Origin: Vicinamibacteria bacterium
GTDB taxonomy: Bacteria; Acidobacteriota; Vicinamibacteria; Vicinamibacterales; UBA8438
Length of the DNA: 48,354 bases
Assembly: GCA_022820675.1 (NCBI GenBank)
Contig: JAJEFC010000128.1
Location: 1 to 48,354 of the forward strand
Reading direction: 5' to 3'
Of the stretch, positions 15,084 to 24,354 are shown in pieces. The translations under genes and the position numbers were made by a program. The stretch's first letter is position 1; the number at the start of each line of letters is the position of its first letter. Under the pieces are notes generated by a model. It was not told the origin of the DNA. It saw nothing but the letters and a program-made list of their open reading frames with translations, and did not search any database.

Positions 15084-16230
15084 TGCCGATGGATCTCAAG
15101 AGTTGCTCTATCACATATTGCACATAGTCCGCGTTTGGAATGCTCGGGCCGAGGGTGATAACAGTGTCAGTCGCGAGAAGGTTTGTGAGCCTGAGGCAGG
15201 GATGTTGTCCGTACATCCGCAACCGACCGGCACCCGTAGGTCGCGTCTCGAAGTCGTAGAGAATCTCGCCGTGCTCCTCAAGGTCTGACTCCATTGCGAC
15301 GATCCTGCACTCTTCTTCGTAGCTGTAAGCACTGCTCTTGTACAAATATGGGAGTCCTCCCAAGCACTCCAGGAGCGTTGCAGCAACTTGTCGTCTAACG
15401 ACTGCCAGACGATCCTTGCGAGCAGACTGTGCGATATGGCCTAAACAACTGAGTACCGGCTGCAGCCGACGAGCATTGCGAATGGCTGCGTCAGGTCCGT
15501 AGATCACCCTTTGCAGTACCGCAGCACATTGATCGGGTGAGAATCGCCCCACGGGAATCGCGATCGAGCACCCCCGTCCCTCTTGGGCGTAGTGTCTCCA
15601 GAAGACCAGGTTATCTCTAGTGTTGCTTTTCCGAGTCAGTTGGTCCGGGAAGGTGGAATTGGTATACGTCTGCGGCGTCACAAACGACGTGATGTACGCA
15701 GGAACCTGTGCGACATACTCTAGAACGTCAAGGGTATCCTGCGTACCCACCAATTCTCTGAGGAAGTAGAGTCCCTCCAACGGGTCGTTTAGGTTCGCGC
15801 AATCGTACAAGCGCAGGTAACGACGGTCCGTTGGCGCTACTGCGCCTCCGTTACTCATTGCCTTGGTCTCGATGATGGAACCCGACGGCTTTGGCTCAGA
15901 ATTCGTTTGCTCGTCGGTTTGAGGTGCGGTGGGCGTGTTCAGCCTGATGCTGGGATCAACAGGCGGTTTTCCTAGACGCAGGTCAGCACCGCCATGGAGC
16001 ATCGAGAAGAGAGTTTGGAGGCTTGTATAATGTACGACTGTTGGGGTCTTGTCGCCATGTACGGCGTGCGCTGCGATGAAGTCACGACTAATGTCTCTTA
16101 TTGCGTCGCGAAGAAAGTCACGTAGAGTGCCCCTAATATATGCTACATCCATCGGAGCGCCACGGGAGAAGTACTCCGTTCCCCTATGGACGGCGGCCGT
16201 CAAGCTTCGCATCGCGGAGGCGGTTGCCAT
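15034..16230 (-). CDS. DUF2971-like protein beside the ubiquitin-like operon
   Basis: 398 residues from the ATG at 16230, which overlaps the upstream gene's stop (TGATG). An extra in-frame start lies five codons upstream. Features resembling DUF2971 are VVHYTSLQTLFSML near 85, LRLYDCANLNDPLEG near 140, DNLVFWRHYAQEGRGCSIAI near 210 and YSYEEECRIVAME near 310. DUF2971 proteins are often found with defence and mobile elements, but their activity is not established. There is no signal peptide. Its 3' end overlaps the E1-fusion gene by 50 nt on the opposite strand. Low GC like the rest of the island suggests they arrived together. Confidence 0.65.
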   Translation of the reverse strand: MATASAMRSLTAAVHRGTEYFSRGAPMDVAYIRGTLRDFLRDAIRDISRDFIAAHAVHGDKTPTVVHYTSLQTLFSMLHGGADLRLGKPPVDPSIRLNTPTAPQTDEQTNSEPKPSGSIIETKAMSNGGAVAPTDRRYLRLYDCANLNDPLEGLYFLRELVGTQDTLDVLEYVAQVPAYITSFVTPQTYTNSTFPDQLTRKSNTRDNLVFWRHYAQEGRGCSIAIPVGRFSPDQCAAVLQRVIYGPDAAIRNARRLQPVLSCLGHIAQSARKDRLAVVRRQVAATLLECLGGLPYLYKSSAYSYEEECRIVAMESDLEEHGEILYDFETRPTGAGRLRMYGQHPCLRLTNLLATDTVITLGPSIPNADYVQYVIEQLLRSIGIRNLTIEQSAISYRQT

Positions 16231-16922
16231 CAGACGTACCCCCACAAGGCGGCGATGGTCACACAGGCGCTCTCAAGGTCGTGAATGCGCTTCTTGTAGA
16301 ATGTTGGCGCTGTGAACACCTTTCCGTGCTGGACGTCAATCGCCAAGCACAGTTTTGCGGCTGGCAGGCGGTTTTTTTGAGTGTTATGGGCTTGCATGTG
16401 CATCATGATTATGGTTGATGCGTAGAGGCCCATCTGTCGACGTTTGTCCTGCGCTGCGGGCGTTGTCTTGTCGTCCTTTGTCATCCGGAGCACCGCTGAA
16501 CCAATGCGTTTGTTACTGCCGAGGACGTACAGGTCCGGCCGGACAGACACTTCCACCCCGGATACTGTCAGCTTCTTCTGCCTCTGCGGGGCAGAAACGA
16601 ACTCGTACGGTGCGAGAGCCTTCAACATACTCGGCATTGCGTGGAGTACTTCGATGGAGTGTTTGGCATCATCTCGGCGCAAATTGCTCTCCGCGGGGTC
16701 TTTGGTGCGGTGGACGAACATCGTCTCCGCTTGATCTAGGATCGCGGTGTTGTGGTTGGGATCAGTCAAGTAGGAGCACAACGTGGTTCGGACATCACGG
16801 TACCGCGTGACGACAAAGTGTTTCGGCTCGCGAGCGCGCCTGACTATTCCGTGACGAGCGGTTTCGGAAGCCACCATGAAGTGAGCTAGTTCGTTCACGG
16901 AGACTCTGGGCTTCTTGGTCAT
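16230..16922 (-). CDS. Unknown protein, possible degenerate PD-(D/E)XK fold
   Basis: 230 residues, no signal peptide, basic N-terminus (MTKKPRVSVNELAHFMVASE). A central segment, SGVEVSVRPDLYVLGSN followed by RIGSAVLRMTKDD, looks like the D-x(n)-x-x-K core of restriction-like nucleases, but the usual Glu before the Lys is not where expected. Nuclease activity is therefore doubtful. A later strand (AAKLCLAIDVQHGKVFTAP) and a C-terminal helix complete a small alpha/beta fold. It is the first gene of a coupled pair with the DUF2971-like gene and shares the island's lower GC. Confidence 0.55.
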   Translation of the reverse strand: MTKKPRVSVNELAHFMVASETARHGIVRRAREPKHFVVTRYRDVRTTLCSYLTDPNHNTAILDQAETMFVHRTKDPAESNLRRDDAKHSIEVLHAMPSMLKALAPYEFVSAPQRQKKLTVSGVEVSVRPDLYVLGSNKRIGSAVLRMTKDDKTTPAAQDKRRQMGLYASTIIMMHMQAHNTQKNRLPAAKLCLAIDVQHGKVFTAPTFYKKRIHDLESACVTIAALWGYV

Positions 16923-17321
16923 GGCTAGTGTCCTGGGCTGTCGAGAATCGCGTAGCGCCGCATGGGGGCGGGTCTGTGCGAGAGGGAGGGTAACGCGCGT
17001 GAAGGCCGTGAGGCCGCGTGGGCGGTCGGGAAGGTACCGGGGGCACGTCGTAGTCGCGCGTGGGGCTGTCGATCATCGTGTGTGTCCCGGTGTGGCCGTG
17101 TGAGGGTCCTGGTTGGGGCGTCGCAAGGGTTCTTAAGTTTAGCATTGCCGAGGTGGCCCGCTGGGCGGTTGGCATCGGCTACGGTGGGAACGGGTCTTGC
17201 ATCAGGCTTCAACCTGAGGAGGTACCCCCACCTTCCACCCGTTCACGACATCGCAAATCCAGCCGGTGCGCATTGCGGGGCTCTTGTCGATGCGGGCTCC
17301 GCCTCCGCACACGGAGCGAGC
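16923..17321. other. Intergenic, right edge of the low-GC island
   Basis: No gene is supported here. The stretch lies upstream of the two-gene minus-strand operon and downstream of the antiporter gene. It has an AT-rich patch at 17131-17148 (ttcttaagtttagcattg) that could hold the operon's promoter, but no paired -35/-10 stands out. GC content rises again beyond about 17320. Confidence 0.4.
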
Positions 17322-18584
<1,263 letters not shown>

Positions 18585-18640
18585 CGACGACCCGGAGGAG
18601 TGCGCTTGGGTGGGGAAGTTGGGTGGCCGGTCTGTCCGGC

Positions 18641-18694
18641 GCCGGTGGACCCATCCACCGCGCCGTTGCGCCGGTGGACCCATCCACCGCGCCG
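18641..18694. repeat. Two tandem identical hairpins
   Basis: A 25-bp unit containing ggtggacccatccacc occurs at 18641-18665 and 18670-18694. Each copy can fold into a six-base stem (GGTGGA/TCCACC) with a CCCA loop. They lie between the stop of the antitoxin and the antiporter start, both read on the minus strand. They may terminate the antitoxin message or protect RNA; no T-tract follows. Confidence 0.7.
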
Positions 18695-18696
18695 CT

Positions 18697-18996
18697 CTAC
18701 CTGGTGGCCTCCCGCTGCACGAACCGTAGCGACACGCCGCACGCCGCCGCGATCTTCGTCACCGTCCCCAATCGGGGGTCCCGGTTTCCCGACAGGCCGC
18801 GGGAGAGGGCCACGCGGTCGACGTCGGCTCTCCGGGCGATGGCGGAAACGCCCCCCTGGGCCGCCGCGACATTGCGAAACGCCTTCATCAACAGTCGCGG
18901 GTCGCCGTCGGACTCCTCGATCGCCGCGTTGAGGTACGCCGCGACGTCCTCCGGTGTCCGGAGATACTCGCTGGCCTCATGGGCTCTGACGGGCAT
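18697..18996 (-). CDS. HigA-like addiction-module antidote (orphan)
   Basis: 99 residues, typical of the COG3636 'addiction module antidote' family: EYLRTPEDVAAYLNAAIEE, then a helix-turn-helix GGVSAIARRADVDRVALSR followed by KIAAACGVSLRFV. It should bind its own promoter and, in an intact module, the HigB/RelE-like toxin. AGGAG lies 8 nt before the ATG and falls inside the remains of the toxin gene. Since the toxin is truncated, this is an orphan antitoxin that may still act as a repressor or neutralise related toxins in trans. Confidence 0.85.
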   Translation of the reverse strand: MPVRAHEASEYLRTPEDVAAYLNAAIEESDGDPRLLMKAFRNVAAAQGGVSAIARRADVDRVALSRGLSGNRDPRLGTVTKIAAACGVSLRFVQREATR

Positions 18997-19127
18997 GCCG
19001 CTTCTCCTGTCTGTATGCCTTCACAGACACGGGCGCGGCTCTCGGCGCTCTGGAGCCGGAACCACGTATCGAACGCGTCGGTGCCGTCCGCCGTGACGTA
19101 GCGGACAATCCTGATCACCCCATCCAT
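18997..19127 (-). pseudogene. Truncated RelE/HigB-like (Gp49-type) toxin
   Basis: The reading begins at the ATG at 19127: IRIVRYVTADGTDAFDTWF, then SAESRARVCEGIQTGE. This matches only the first third of COG3657-type toxins, which continue with a GNxGD and an SELR motif absent here. The frame then runs directly into the antitoxin gene. The C-terminal two thirds, with the catalytic basic residues, have been deleted while the antitoxin's ribosome site survived. Confidence 0.7.
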
Positions 19128-19199
19128 TGTGTAGCCGCCTGGCTACACCAAATCAAGCGGCAGAAGGGGCGGTGGGCTCACCGGCTGCCCCCGAGCGAT

Positions 19200-19898
19200 T
19201 TGGCGGCCGACTCACCGGCTGGCGGGGGGGCGGTTGCATCGGGCGAACCCCTGCCGCCCGTGTTGCCTGTGGTGCTGTACAACGGCGCCCGCCCATGGCG
19301 GGCGGCCCGGGAGATGGGCGAGTTGATCGCGGCCGTGGGACCGGAGCTGGCGCGATATCAGCCGGCGCAGCGGTACCACGTGGTCGACGAGCGTCACTTG
19401 GCCGAGGACGATCTCCCGAGCGACAATCTGATAACGTCGGTTGTGGCGCTCGAGCAGAGCGGCTCGGCCAAGGACCTGGCTCGTGTCGTAGAGGCGTTGC
19501 AGGCGAAGCTGGGCGGTCCGCACGAGACGGGGCTGCGTCGGGCCTTCGTCGACTGGGTGCGGCAGACGGCGGAGCGGGTGGCGCCGCCCGGCGGATGGGT
19601 GCGGCCGGTGCGGACGCTGGAGGAGCTGAAGATGACGCTGGTCGAACGGGCGGCCGAGTGGCCGAAGCAATGGCTTCAGGAAGGCATCGAGCAGGGGCTT
19701 GCTCAACAACGCGCGCTCCTGTGTCGGCAGGCGGCGTTGCGGTTCGGGGCGGAGACTGCGGCGCGCGTGTCCTCGGCGGTGGACCGGATCGCCGGTCCGG
19801 AGGGTCTCGCCGTCGCGGGCGAGTGGATCGTGCGGGCCGGCGACGGCGAAGAGTTGGTCGAGCGGCTGACGCAGATCGCCGAAGGGGACACGCCCTGA
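19200..19898 (+). pseudogene. 5'-truncated Rpn-family (PD-(D/E)XK transposase-like) gene
   Basis: About 220 residues from roughly 19240 resemble the second half of Rpn recombination-promoting nucleases: PLPPVLPVVLYNGARPW, YHVVDERHLAEDDLPSDN, and a C-terminal coiled region with WLQEGIEQGLAQQRALL. The N-terminal nuclease half, with the catalytic D and ExK and the EHQS-like motif, is missing. The sequence just upstream does not restore it. A small product could still be translated from a non-ATG start, but no nuclease activity is expected. Confidence 0.65.
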
Positions 19899-19960
19899 CC
19901 GGGGGCCGCTGACATCCGCCTCCTCCGGCGAGATCACATCTCAAGTCCACTTGATGCGGC

Positions 19961-20008
19961 ACCGGCGTCCCCGCGACGGCGTCCACGTCTCCGTGAATCA
20001 CTCGCTTC
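19961..20008. repeat. Dispersed 48-bp repeat, copy 2
   Basis: Same orientation as copy 1 at 11479-11526, with 40 identical bases at 19969-20008. It covers the stop codon (19998-20000) and last codons of the AbiEii-like gene on the minus strand. Confidence 0.9.
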
Positions 20009-21500
20009 CGACGGCTGCTTGTGCGGGGGTGCCGTGGCGCTTCATCGATGTGTTCCTGCCCGTGAACCGGTCCGCGGGCGTCGGGTCTTCGCTGTCGAAT
20101 ATCACGCCGTTGCGGCCCTGTCCGCGGCACGTCGCGATCCGCTGCATCACGATCCGGCTCGACAGTCCGCTCGCGTCGAGCGTTTCCTCGATTCCGTTTC
20201 GGGCGTGGAGCGCTCTCGTTCTCTCGATGTGGGTCTCGTCGGTGAAGACCGTGCCGCCTCGACTTCTCCGCTCGGTGAGTACCCTGTCGCCGTGGAGCTC
20301 GATGACGACCCGGGCCATCCGGTGCGCCTCGAGCACGTCGGCGCCGGTCGAGCCGAGCTTGCCGAGGTCCGTGCACGGTGTCTCGGTCAGCTTCAGGTAC
20401 TTCTCGGCCTCGTCCCGGTAGTGCTCGTCGCAGCGGGCCCAGGTCCACTCGATCTCCTGCTTCCGTTCGTTGTCGAGCAGGCCGTAGGCCGAGAGCAGCT
20501 CTCCCGCCTTCTCGGGCTCCTGCGACAGTCTGATCACGTCGTAGACGTCCCGGACGGGTCCCGGGCGCGCGGCCCGCTCGAGCTTCCCCCGCAGGATTTG
20601 CGCGGTCGAGAGCACGTGTTGCGGTCGCTGGGCGATGACGACGCGTTCGGCCCCGTTCTTCGGCCTCACCGGCGCCAGGTTCAGGTCGATGATGCCGTTC
20701 GGCAGTTGGACCTTGATTTGCGTCGTCGTCTCCTGGATCGGCGTTCCCTCGAGGCGGGCCGCGAGGTTCATGTCGTCGTCGCGGATCAGGTGCGCGAGCG
20801 ATGTCGTGTCGCGGATCACGACGTCGATGTCCGCGGACTCGCGGTGTCCGATTCGGGCTGCGATTATCGTGCCGCCGCCCAGGTACGGGGTCCAGGGCGC
20901 CTGGGCGGGTCCGAGCTTGTTGAGGACGTCTCGCGTCGCGAGCCAGAGTCGGGCCGCCGGTTCGGGCAGGGTGAGCTTCTTCAAGGCAGGCCGAGGTCGC
21001 GTCGTCGATTGCTGCTTCATCCAGCCCGTGCTCATCGCGTTGAGCCAGTGGATGAGCTCCCACGCCGGGAGCTCGAGCTCGTGGATCCACCACGCGAGGT
21101 CTTGCAGGCTGTAGCCGCCCTCCTGCTCCGCCTTCATGATCAGCAGCCGGCTCGACTCGGTGGCGACGGTTCGGGCGATTACATCGGCCCTTGGCCCCCG
21201 GGTCCTTGCCTTCATGACGCGTTCCACCTCGACCGCGGTGGGTTTCTCCCGCCACCCGTTGCACGATCCGTGCACGAGGGCGTCGAGCGCCGGGCACGGC
21301 TCGCCGGCGGCGCGGGTTCGGGCGTTCTGGTCGCCGTTCCGGAACCATCCCGATCGCGCCGGGAAGTGTTCGGCCGGTGACAGCGTTATCTCTTCGTTCG
21401 CGGTTTCCTCGCGAAGCCGCCGTCTCGCCTCTCGTTGCACCCAGCGCTGCCGCTCGACTCGCTGGTCGTCGTCGGTCGGCGTCCGGTGTTGCTCGGCCAT
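19998..21500 (-). CDS. AbiEii-type nucleotidyltransferase toxin-like protein
   Basis: 500 residues. The second half carries a polymerase-beta-like nucleotidyltransferase of the AbiEii/AbiGii (MenT-like) type: PYLGGGTIIAARIGHR near 206-220, ADIDVVI with Asp224 and Asp226, ILRGKLERA with Lys306, and VRDVYDVI at 317-323. In this family the enzyme transfers nucleotides to tRNA or protein and blocks translation or phage growth. The first 200 residues are a separate region rich in Trp (YSLQDLAWWIHELELPAWEL) that I do not recognise. No antitoxin (AbiEi-like) gene is adjacent. The start is the ATG at 21500; the frame stays open far upstream by GC bias. Confidence 0.75.
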   Translation of the reverse strand: MAEQHRTPTDDDQRVERQRWVQREARRRLREETANEEITLSPAEHFPARSGWFRNGDQNARTRAAGEPCPALDALVHGSCNGWREKPTAVEVERVMKARTRGPRADVIARTVATESSRLLIMKAEQEGGYSLQDLAWWIHELELPAWELIHWLNAMSTGWMKQQSTTRPRPALKKLTLPEPAARLWLATRDVLNKLGPAQAPWTPYLGGGTIIAARIGHRESADIDVVIRDTTSLAHLIRDDDMNLAARLEGTPIQETTTQIKVQLPNGIIDLNLAPVRPKNGAERVVIAQRPQHVLSTAQILRGKLERAARPGPVRDVYDVIRLSQEPEKAGELLSAYGLLDNERKQEIEWTWARCDEHYRDEAEKYLKLTETPCTDLGKLGSTGADVLEAHRMARVVIELHGDRVLTERRSRGGTVFTDETHIERTRALHARNGIEETLDASGLSSRIVMQRIATCRGQGRNGVIFDSEDPTPADRFTGRNTSMKRHGTPAQAAVGSE

Positions 21501-21557
21501 CGTCGATCTTCTTGATTTTGTTGATCTTAGCACGTCGAGCGCCGTCTGCGAGCTCGC

Positions 21558-21663
21558 GTGAAGGCCGAGGACCGTGACGACGAACTCGGGGTCCTCGCGA
21601 CGCGCGGCTATCGCGCGTCGAGCGAGTACATGCGCAAGTTGATTCGCAGGGATCGTAACGCCG
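21558..21663 (+). pseudogene. ParD-like antitoxin fragment
   Basis: The plus strand reads ELGVLATRGYRASSEYMRKL then IRRDRNAV. This resembles the ribbon-helix-helix core of ParD antitoxins (SxSEYxRxLIRRD). The N-terminal strand and the toxin-binding tail are missing and the downstream frame has no resemblance. Strand and position make it independent of the AbiEii-like gene. Confidence 0.45.
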
Positions 21664-21962
21664 TCAACGTCCCAAGCTGCGTGCACGAAGGCGTCCAACC
21701 GTCCAGAAGGCGCAGGATCGCAACGCCGAGAGCCGACGGAGCGTCGGCTTGAGGCGGCCTGTCGATCATCATCCATGCAAATGCAACTCACAAATATACA
21801 TCTGCATGGTTTGTCGCCCCGGCGGACGGTGACCACCCGGAACTTCGACGGTGGTCGGATCGTCGTAGGGACTGACGAGCCGCGTACGGGTCGACCCCGC
21901 ACGCGTCGTCGTCGCGCATCGCGTCCATGCCCTGTTCTCATCGTTTCATTCGAAGGAGCCTC
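21664..21962. promoter_or_regulatory. Intergenic region with AT-rich inverted repeat before the heme c gene
   Basis: CCATGCA at 21773-21779 and TGCATGG at 21803-21809 form a perfect seven-base inverted repeat around a strongly AT-rich centre (aactcacaaatatacatc). This may be a promoter or operator for the downstream heme c gene. No gene is supported in the rest of the gap. Confidence 0.45.
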
Positions 21963-23291
21963 ATGCGAACCGTTGCCGCAACCGTTCTGACCGCCCTCGC
22001 TCTGATCGCACTGCCGTCGCCGGCCGCCGCGCAGCCGGCGGGGGAGACGGTCACGTTCACCGAGCACGTGGCGCCCATCTTCTACGAGAGCTGCACGACC
22101 TGTCACCGGCCCGGTCAGGTGGCCCCGATGTCGCTGCTGACCTACGAGGACGCCCGGCCCTGGGCCCGCGCGATCCGCCAGAAGGTCGTCGACCGCGAGA
22201 TGCCGCCGTGGGACGCCGACCCCGCCGTCGGCGTCTGGGCCAACGACCGCAGCCTGAGCGACGAGGCCATCGCCACCATCGCGGCGTGGGCCGACGGCGG
22301 GGCGCCGCGCGGCGACCGCGCCCTGCAGCCGCCCCTGCCCGCCTACGCGGACAGCGAGTGGGCCATCGGCGAGCCGGACGCGGTCTTCGCCATTCCCCCG
22401 TTCGACGTGCCGCCGGAGGGGACCGTCGACTACACCTACTTCGAGGTGCCCACGAACCTGACCGAGGGCAGGTGGGTGACCGCGGTGCAGGTGCGGCCCG
22501 GCGCGCCGGCCGCCGTGCACCACGTCATCGTCACCGCGCGGGCCGAACGGACCCCCGAGGAGCAGGAGGCCCGGCGCCGGGTCGATCCGGGCTTCCGCCT
22601 CGACTACGACATCCTGCCGGGGCGGGAGATCGAGTGGAACCCGGGGGTGGCGCAGCTCGAGGGGCGGGGGAAGGGCGATCCCCTCGGCGGCACCACCGTC
22701 GGGAACGACGGCGTCGCGCTGTTCCAGCCCGGCACCGCGCGCCTGCTCGAGGCGGGCACGACGCTGGTGTTCGAGATGCACTACACGCCGACCGGCGAGC
22801 CCCACGTCGACGAGACCCGCATCGGCCTCGTCTTCACCGACACCCCGCCGGAACGGCAGGTGTGGGACGGCGCCATCATGCACGGGCAGTTCGTGATCCC
22901 GCCCGGCGCCCCCGACTTCAAGATCGAGACGGACCTGACGTTCACCAAGGACGTCAAGCTGCTGAACCTGCTGCCGCATTCGCACCTGCGCGGGGTGCGG
23001 TGGGAGTACGAGGCGGAGTATCCGGACGGCCGGCGCGAGACGATTCTCTCGGTGCCCGATTACGACTTCAACTGGCAGATCGACTACATCTTCGACGAGC
23101 CGCTGGCCCTGCCCGGCGGGTCGAAGATCCATGCCTCGGCCTGGTACGACAACTCGGCCGCCAACCGGTCCAACCCGGACCCGACGGCCGAGGTGCGGTG
23201 GGGCGAACAGACCGACGAGGAGATGATGTTCACCGCGCTGTCGTACCTGATCGACGACGAGGCGGCGGCGGAGACTACGCAGCAGCAGTAG
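21963..23291 (+). CDS. Exported heme c protein with copper type II monooxygenase-like domain
   Basis: 442 residues. A signal peptide (TALALIALPSPAAAQ) is followed by one heme c site, CTTCH at 44-48, in a short cytochrome domain. From about 155 the protein resembles the ascorbate-dependent copper monooxygenase (PHM/DBM) fold: AVHHVIV with His186 and His187, EMHYTPTGEP near 271-280, and LLPHSHLRG with His339 and His341. Acidobacterial proteins of this build are common and uncharacterised; a periplasmic redox reaction on an organic substrate is likely. ATG at 21963 has GAAGGAG six bases upstream. A strong hairpin follows the stop. Confidence 0.85.
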   Translation: MRTVAATVLTALALIALPSPAAAQPAGETVTFTEHVAPIFYESCTTCHRPGQVAPMSLLTYEDARPWARAIRQKVVDREMPPWDADPAVGVWANDRSLSDEAIATIAAWADGGAPRGDRALQPPLPAYADSEWAIGEPDAVFAIPPFDVPPEGTVDYTYFEVPTNLTEGRWVTAVQVRPGAPAAVHHVIVTARAERTPEEQEARRRVDPGFRLDYDILPGREIEWNPGVAQLEGRGKGDPLGGTTVGNDGVALFQPGTARLLEAGTTLVFEMHYTPTGEPHVDETRIGLVFTDTPPERQVWDGAIMHGQFVIPPGAPDFKIETDLTFTKDVKLLNLLPHSHLRGVRWEYEAEYPDGRRETILSVPDYDFNWQIDYIFDEPLALPGGSKIHASAWYDNSAANRSNPDPTAEVRWGEQTDEEMMFTALSYLIDDEAAAETTQQQ

Positions 23292-23317
23292 GACCGCCCG
23301 CCGCATCCGCGTGTGAC

Positions 23318-23350
23318 CAGGGGCCGTGCGAATCGACCGTTCGCACGGCC
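23318..23350. terminator. 13-bp hairpin after the heme c gene
   Basis: A perfect 13-base stem (GGGGCCGTGCGAA/TTCGCACGGCCCC) with a seven-base loop begins 26 nt beyond the stop at 23291. Only a short TTT lies downstream. It is a probable terminator by stem strength and position. Confidence 0.7.
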
Positions 23351-23553
23351 CCGCGCTTTGCCAGCCGTGAGGGGGCATGGGCTCTACGCCGGCGCTCGCA
23401 TGCCTGACGGGGGGCGCCGGACGCCATGGGACGAGCCCGGGGGCCGTTCGTTCCCGGCCGGCTCACGAGGGGTCGACCGATCTCCAGCCCGTGGGTCACC
23501 GCCACGATGCGGGCCGCTCGGTGCCGGTTCCGCGCTACGATGGAGGCGCCGTG

Positions 23554-24123
23554 ATGAGAGCCGGAGTGTCCGACGTCCCCATCCGCCACTACCGCCTGAG
23601 TCGGGTCGAGTACGACCGTGCCGTGGAAGCCGGCGCGTTCGAGCCGGACGCCAGGCTGGAGCTCATCGACGGAGGCCTGAACGCCATGACACCCGAGGGG
23701 GTCGGCCACACGATCGGCATCGACCTCGTGGCCGACTGCCTGCGGCGGGTCTTCGGCCTCGGGTTCTACGTACGGATACAGCACCCGCTGGCGGCCGACG
23801 ACTACTCGGAGCCCGAGCCGGACGTGGCCGTCGTGAAGGGCGCGATACGCGACTACGACAAGGGCCATCCAACGTCGGCGGTGCTGGTCGTCGAGGTCTC
23901 GAACGAATCACTGCGGTACGACCGGACCGTCAAGCAGCGCCTCTACGCACGGTGCGGGATACCCGAGTACTGGATCCTCGCCCTCCCCGAGGCCCGTCTC
24001 GAGATCTACCGCGACCCGGCCGGAGACGGCTACCGGAGCGTCACCAGCCACCCAGCCGGGGACGAGGTCGCTCCGCTCGCTCGCCCCGACGCACGGATCG
24101 TCGTCGGCGATCTGCTTCCCTGA
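23554..24123 (+). CDS. Uma2-family (DUF820) restriction-like endonuclease
   Basis: 189 residues, the normal length. The Uma2 fold is visible: LELIDGGLNAMTPEGVGH, EPEPDVAVVK with Asp90, VLVVEVSNES with Glu114, and RTVKQRLYARCGIPEYWIL with Lys127. Together these form the PD-(D/E)XK-like site. Members are abundant in cyanobacteria and acidobacteria and their targets are unknown. ATG at 23554 (or GTG at 23551) follows TGGAGGCGCC. The gene sits alone between two hairpin/repeat gaps. Confidence 0.88.
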   Translation: MRAGVSDVPIRHYRLSRVEYDRAVEAGAFEPDARLELIDGGLNAMTPEGVGHTIGIDLVADCLRRVFGLGFYVRIQHPLAADDYSEPEPDVAVVKGAIRDYDKGHPTSAVLVVEVSNESLRYDRTVKQRLYARCGIPEYWILALPEARLEIYRDPAGDGYRSVTSHPAGDEVAPLARPDARIVVGDLLP

Positions 24124-24225
24124 CTCCGAGAGTCCAGGACCTCGAGAGAGTCCGGGTCCGGACCGGAGGAACCACCGCCGCCTTCGATCCGTTCCAGGGA
24201 TAGCTGGCGCCCGACCGGCCATGCC

Positions 24226-24326
24226 CAGGGCAGCGCCATCCGCGGCTGCCGCTCGGTGGAGCGGCCGCCTGACGCGTGCAGGGCAGCGCTGTCCGCGGCT
24301 GCCGCTCGGTGGAGCGGCCGCCTGAC
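24226..24326. repeat. 48-bp direct duplication upstream of the Tsx-like gene
   Basis: Units at 24226-24273 and 24279-24326 start cagggcagcg and share cgcggctgccgctcggtgga; they differ at two positions. Each carries gccgctcggtggagcggc, itself a hairpin of six base pairs. It ends 28 nt before the ATG of the porin gene, so it lies in the leader or promoter. Confidence 0.85.
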
Positions 24327-24354
24327 GGCGCCCGGCGAGGGTATCATTCGCTGA

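Noticed and set aside
19200..19898. Intact insertion-sequence transposase
   Set aside because: The resemblance is to the C-terminal half of Rpn proteins only. No terminal inverted repeats were found.
21501..21770. Extending the AbiEii-like protein upstream of 21500
   Set aside because: The frame is open but shows no family features, and the plus strand there carries a ParD-like stub.
19998..23378. 1126-residue minus-strand protein
   Set aside because: The upstream 600 residues are antisense to the heme c gene and have shadow composition.
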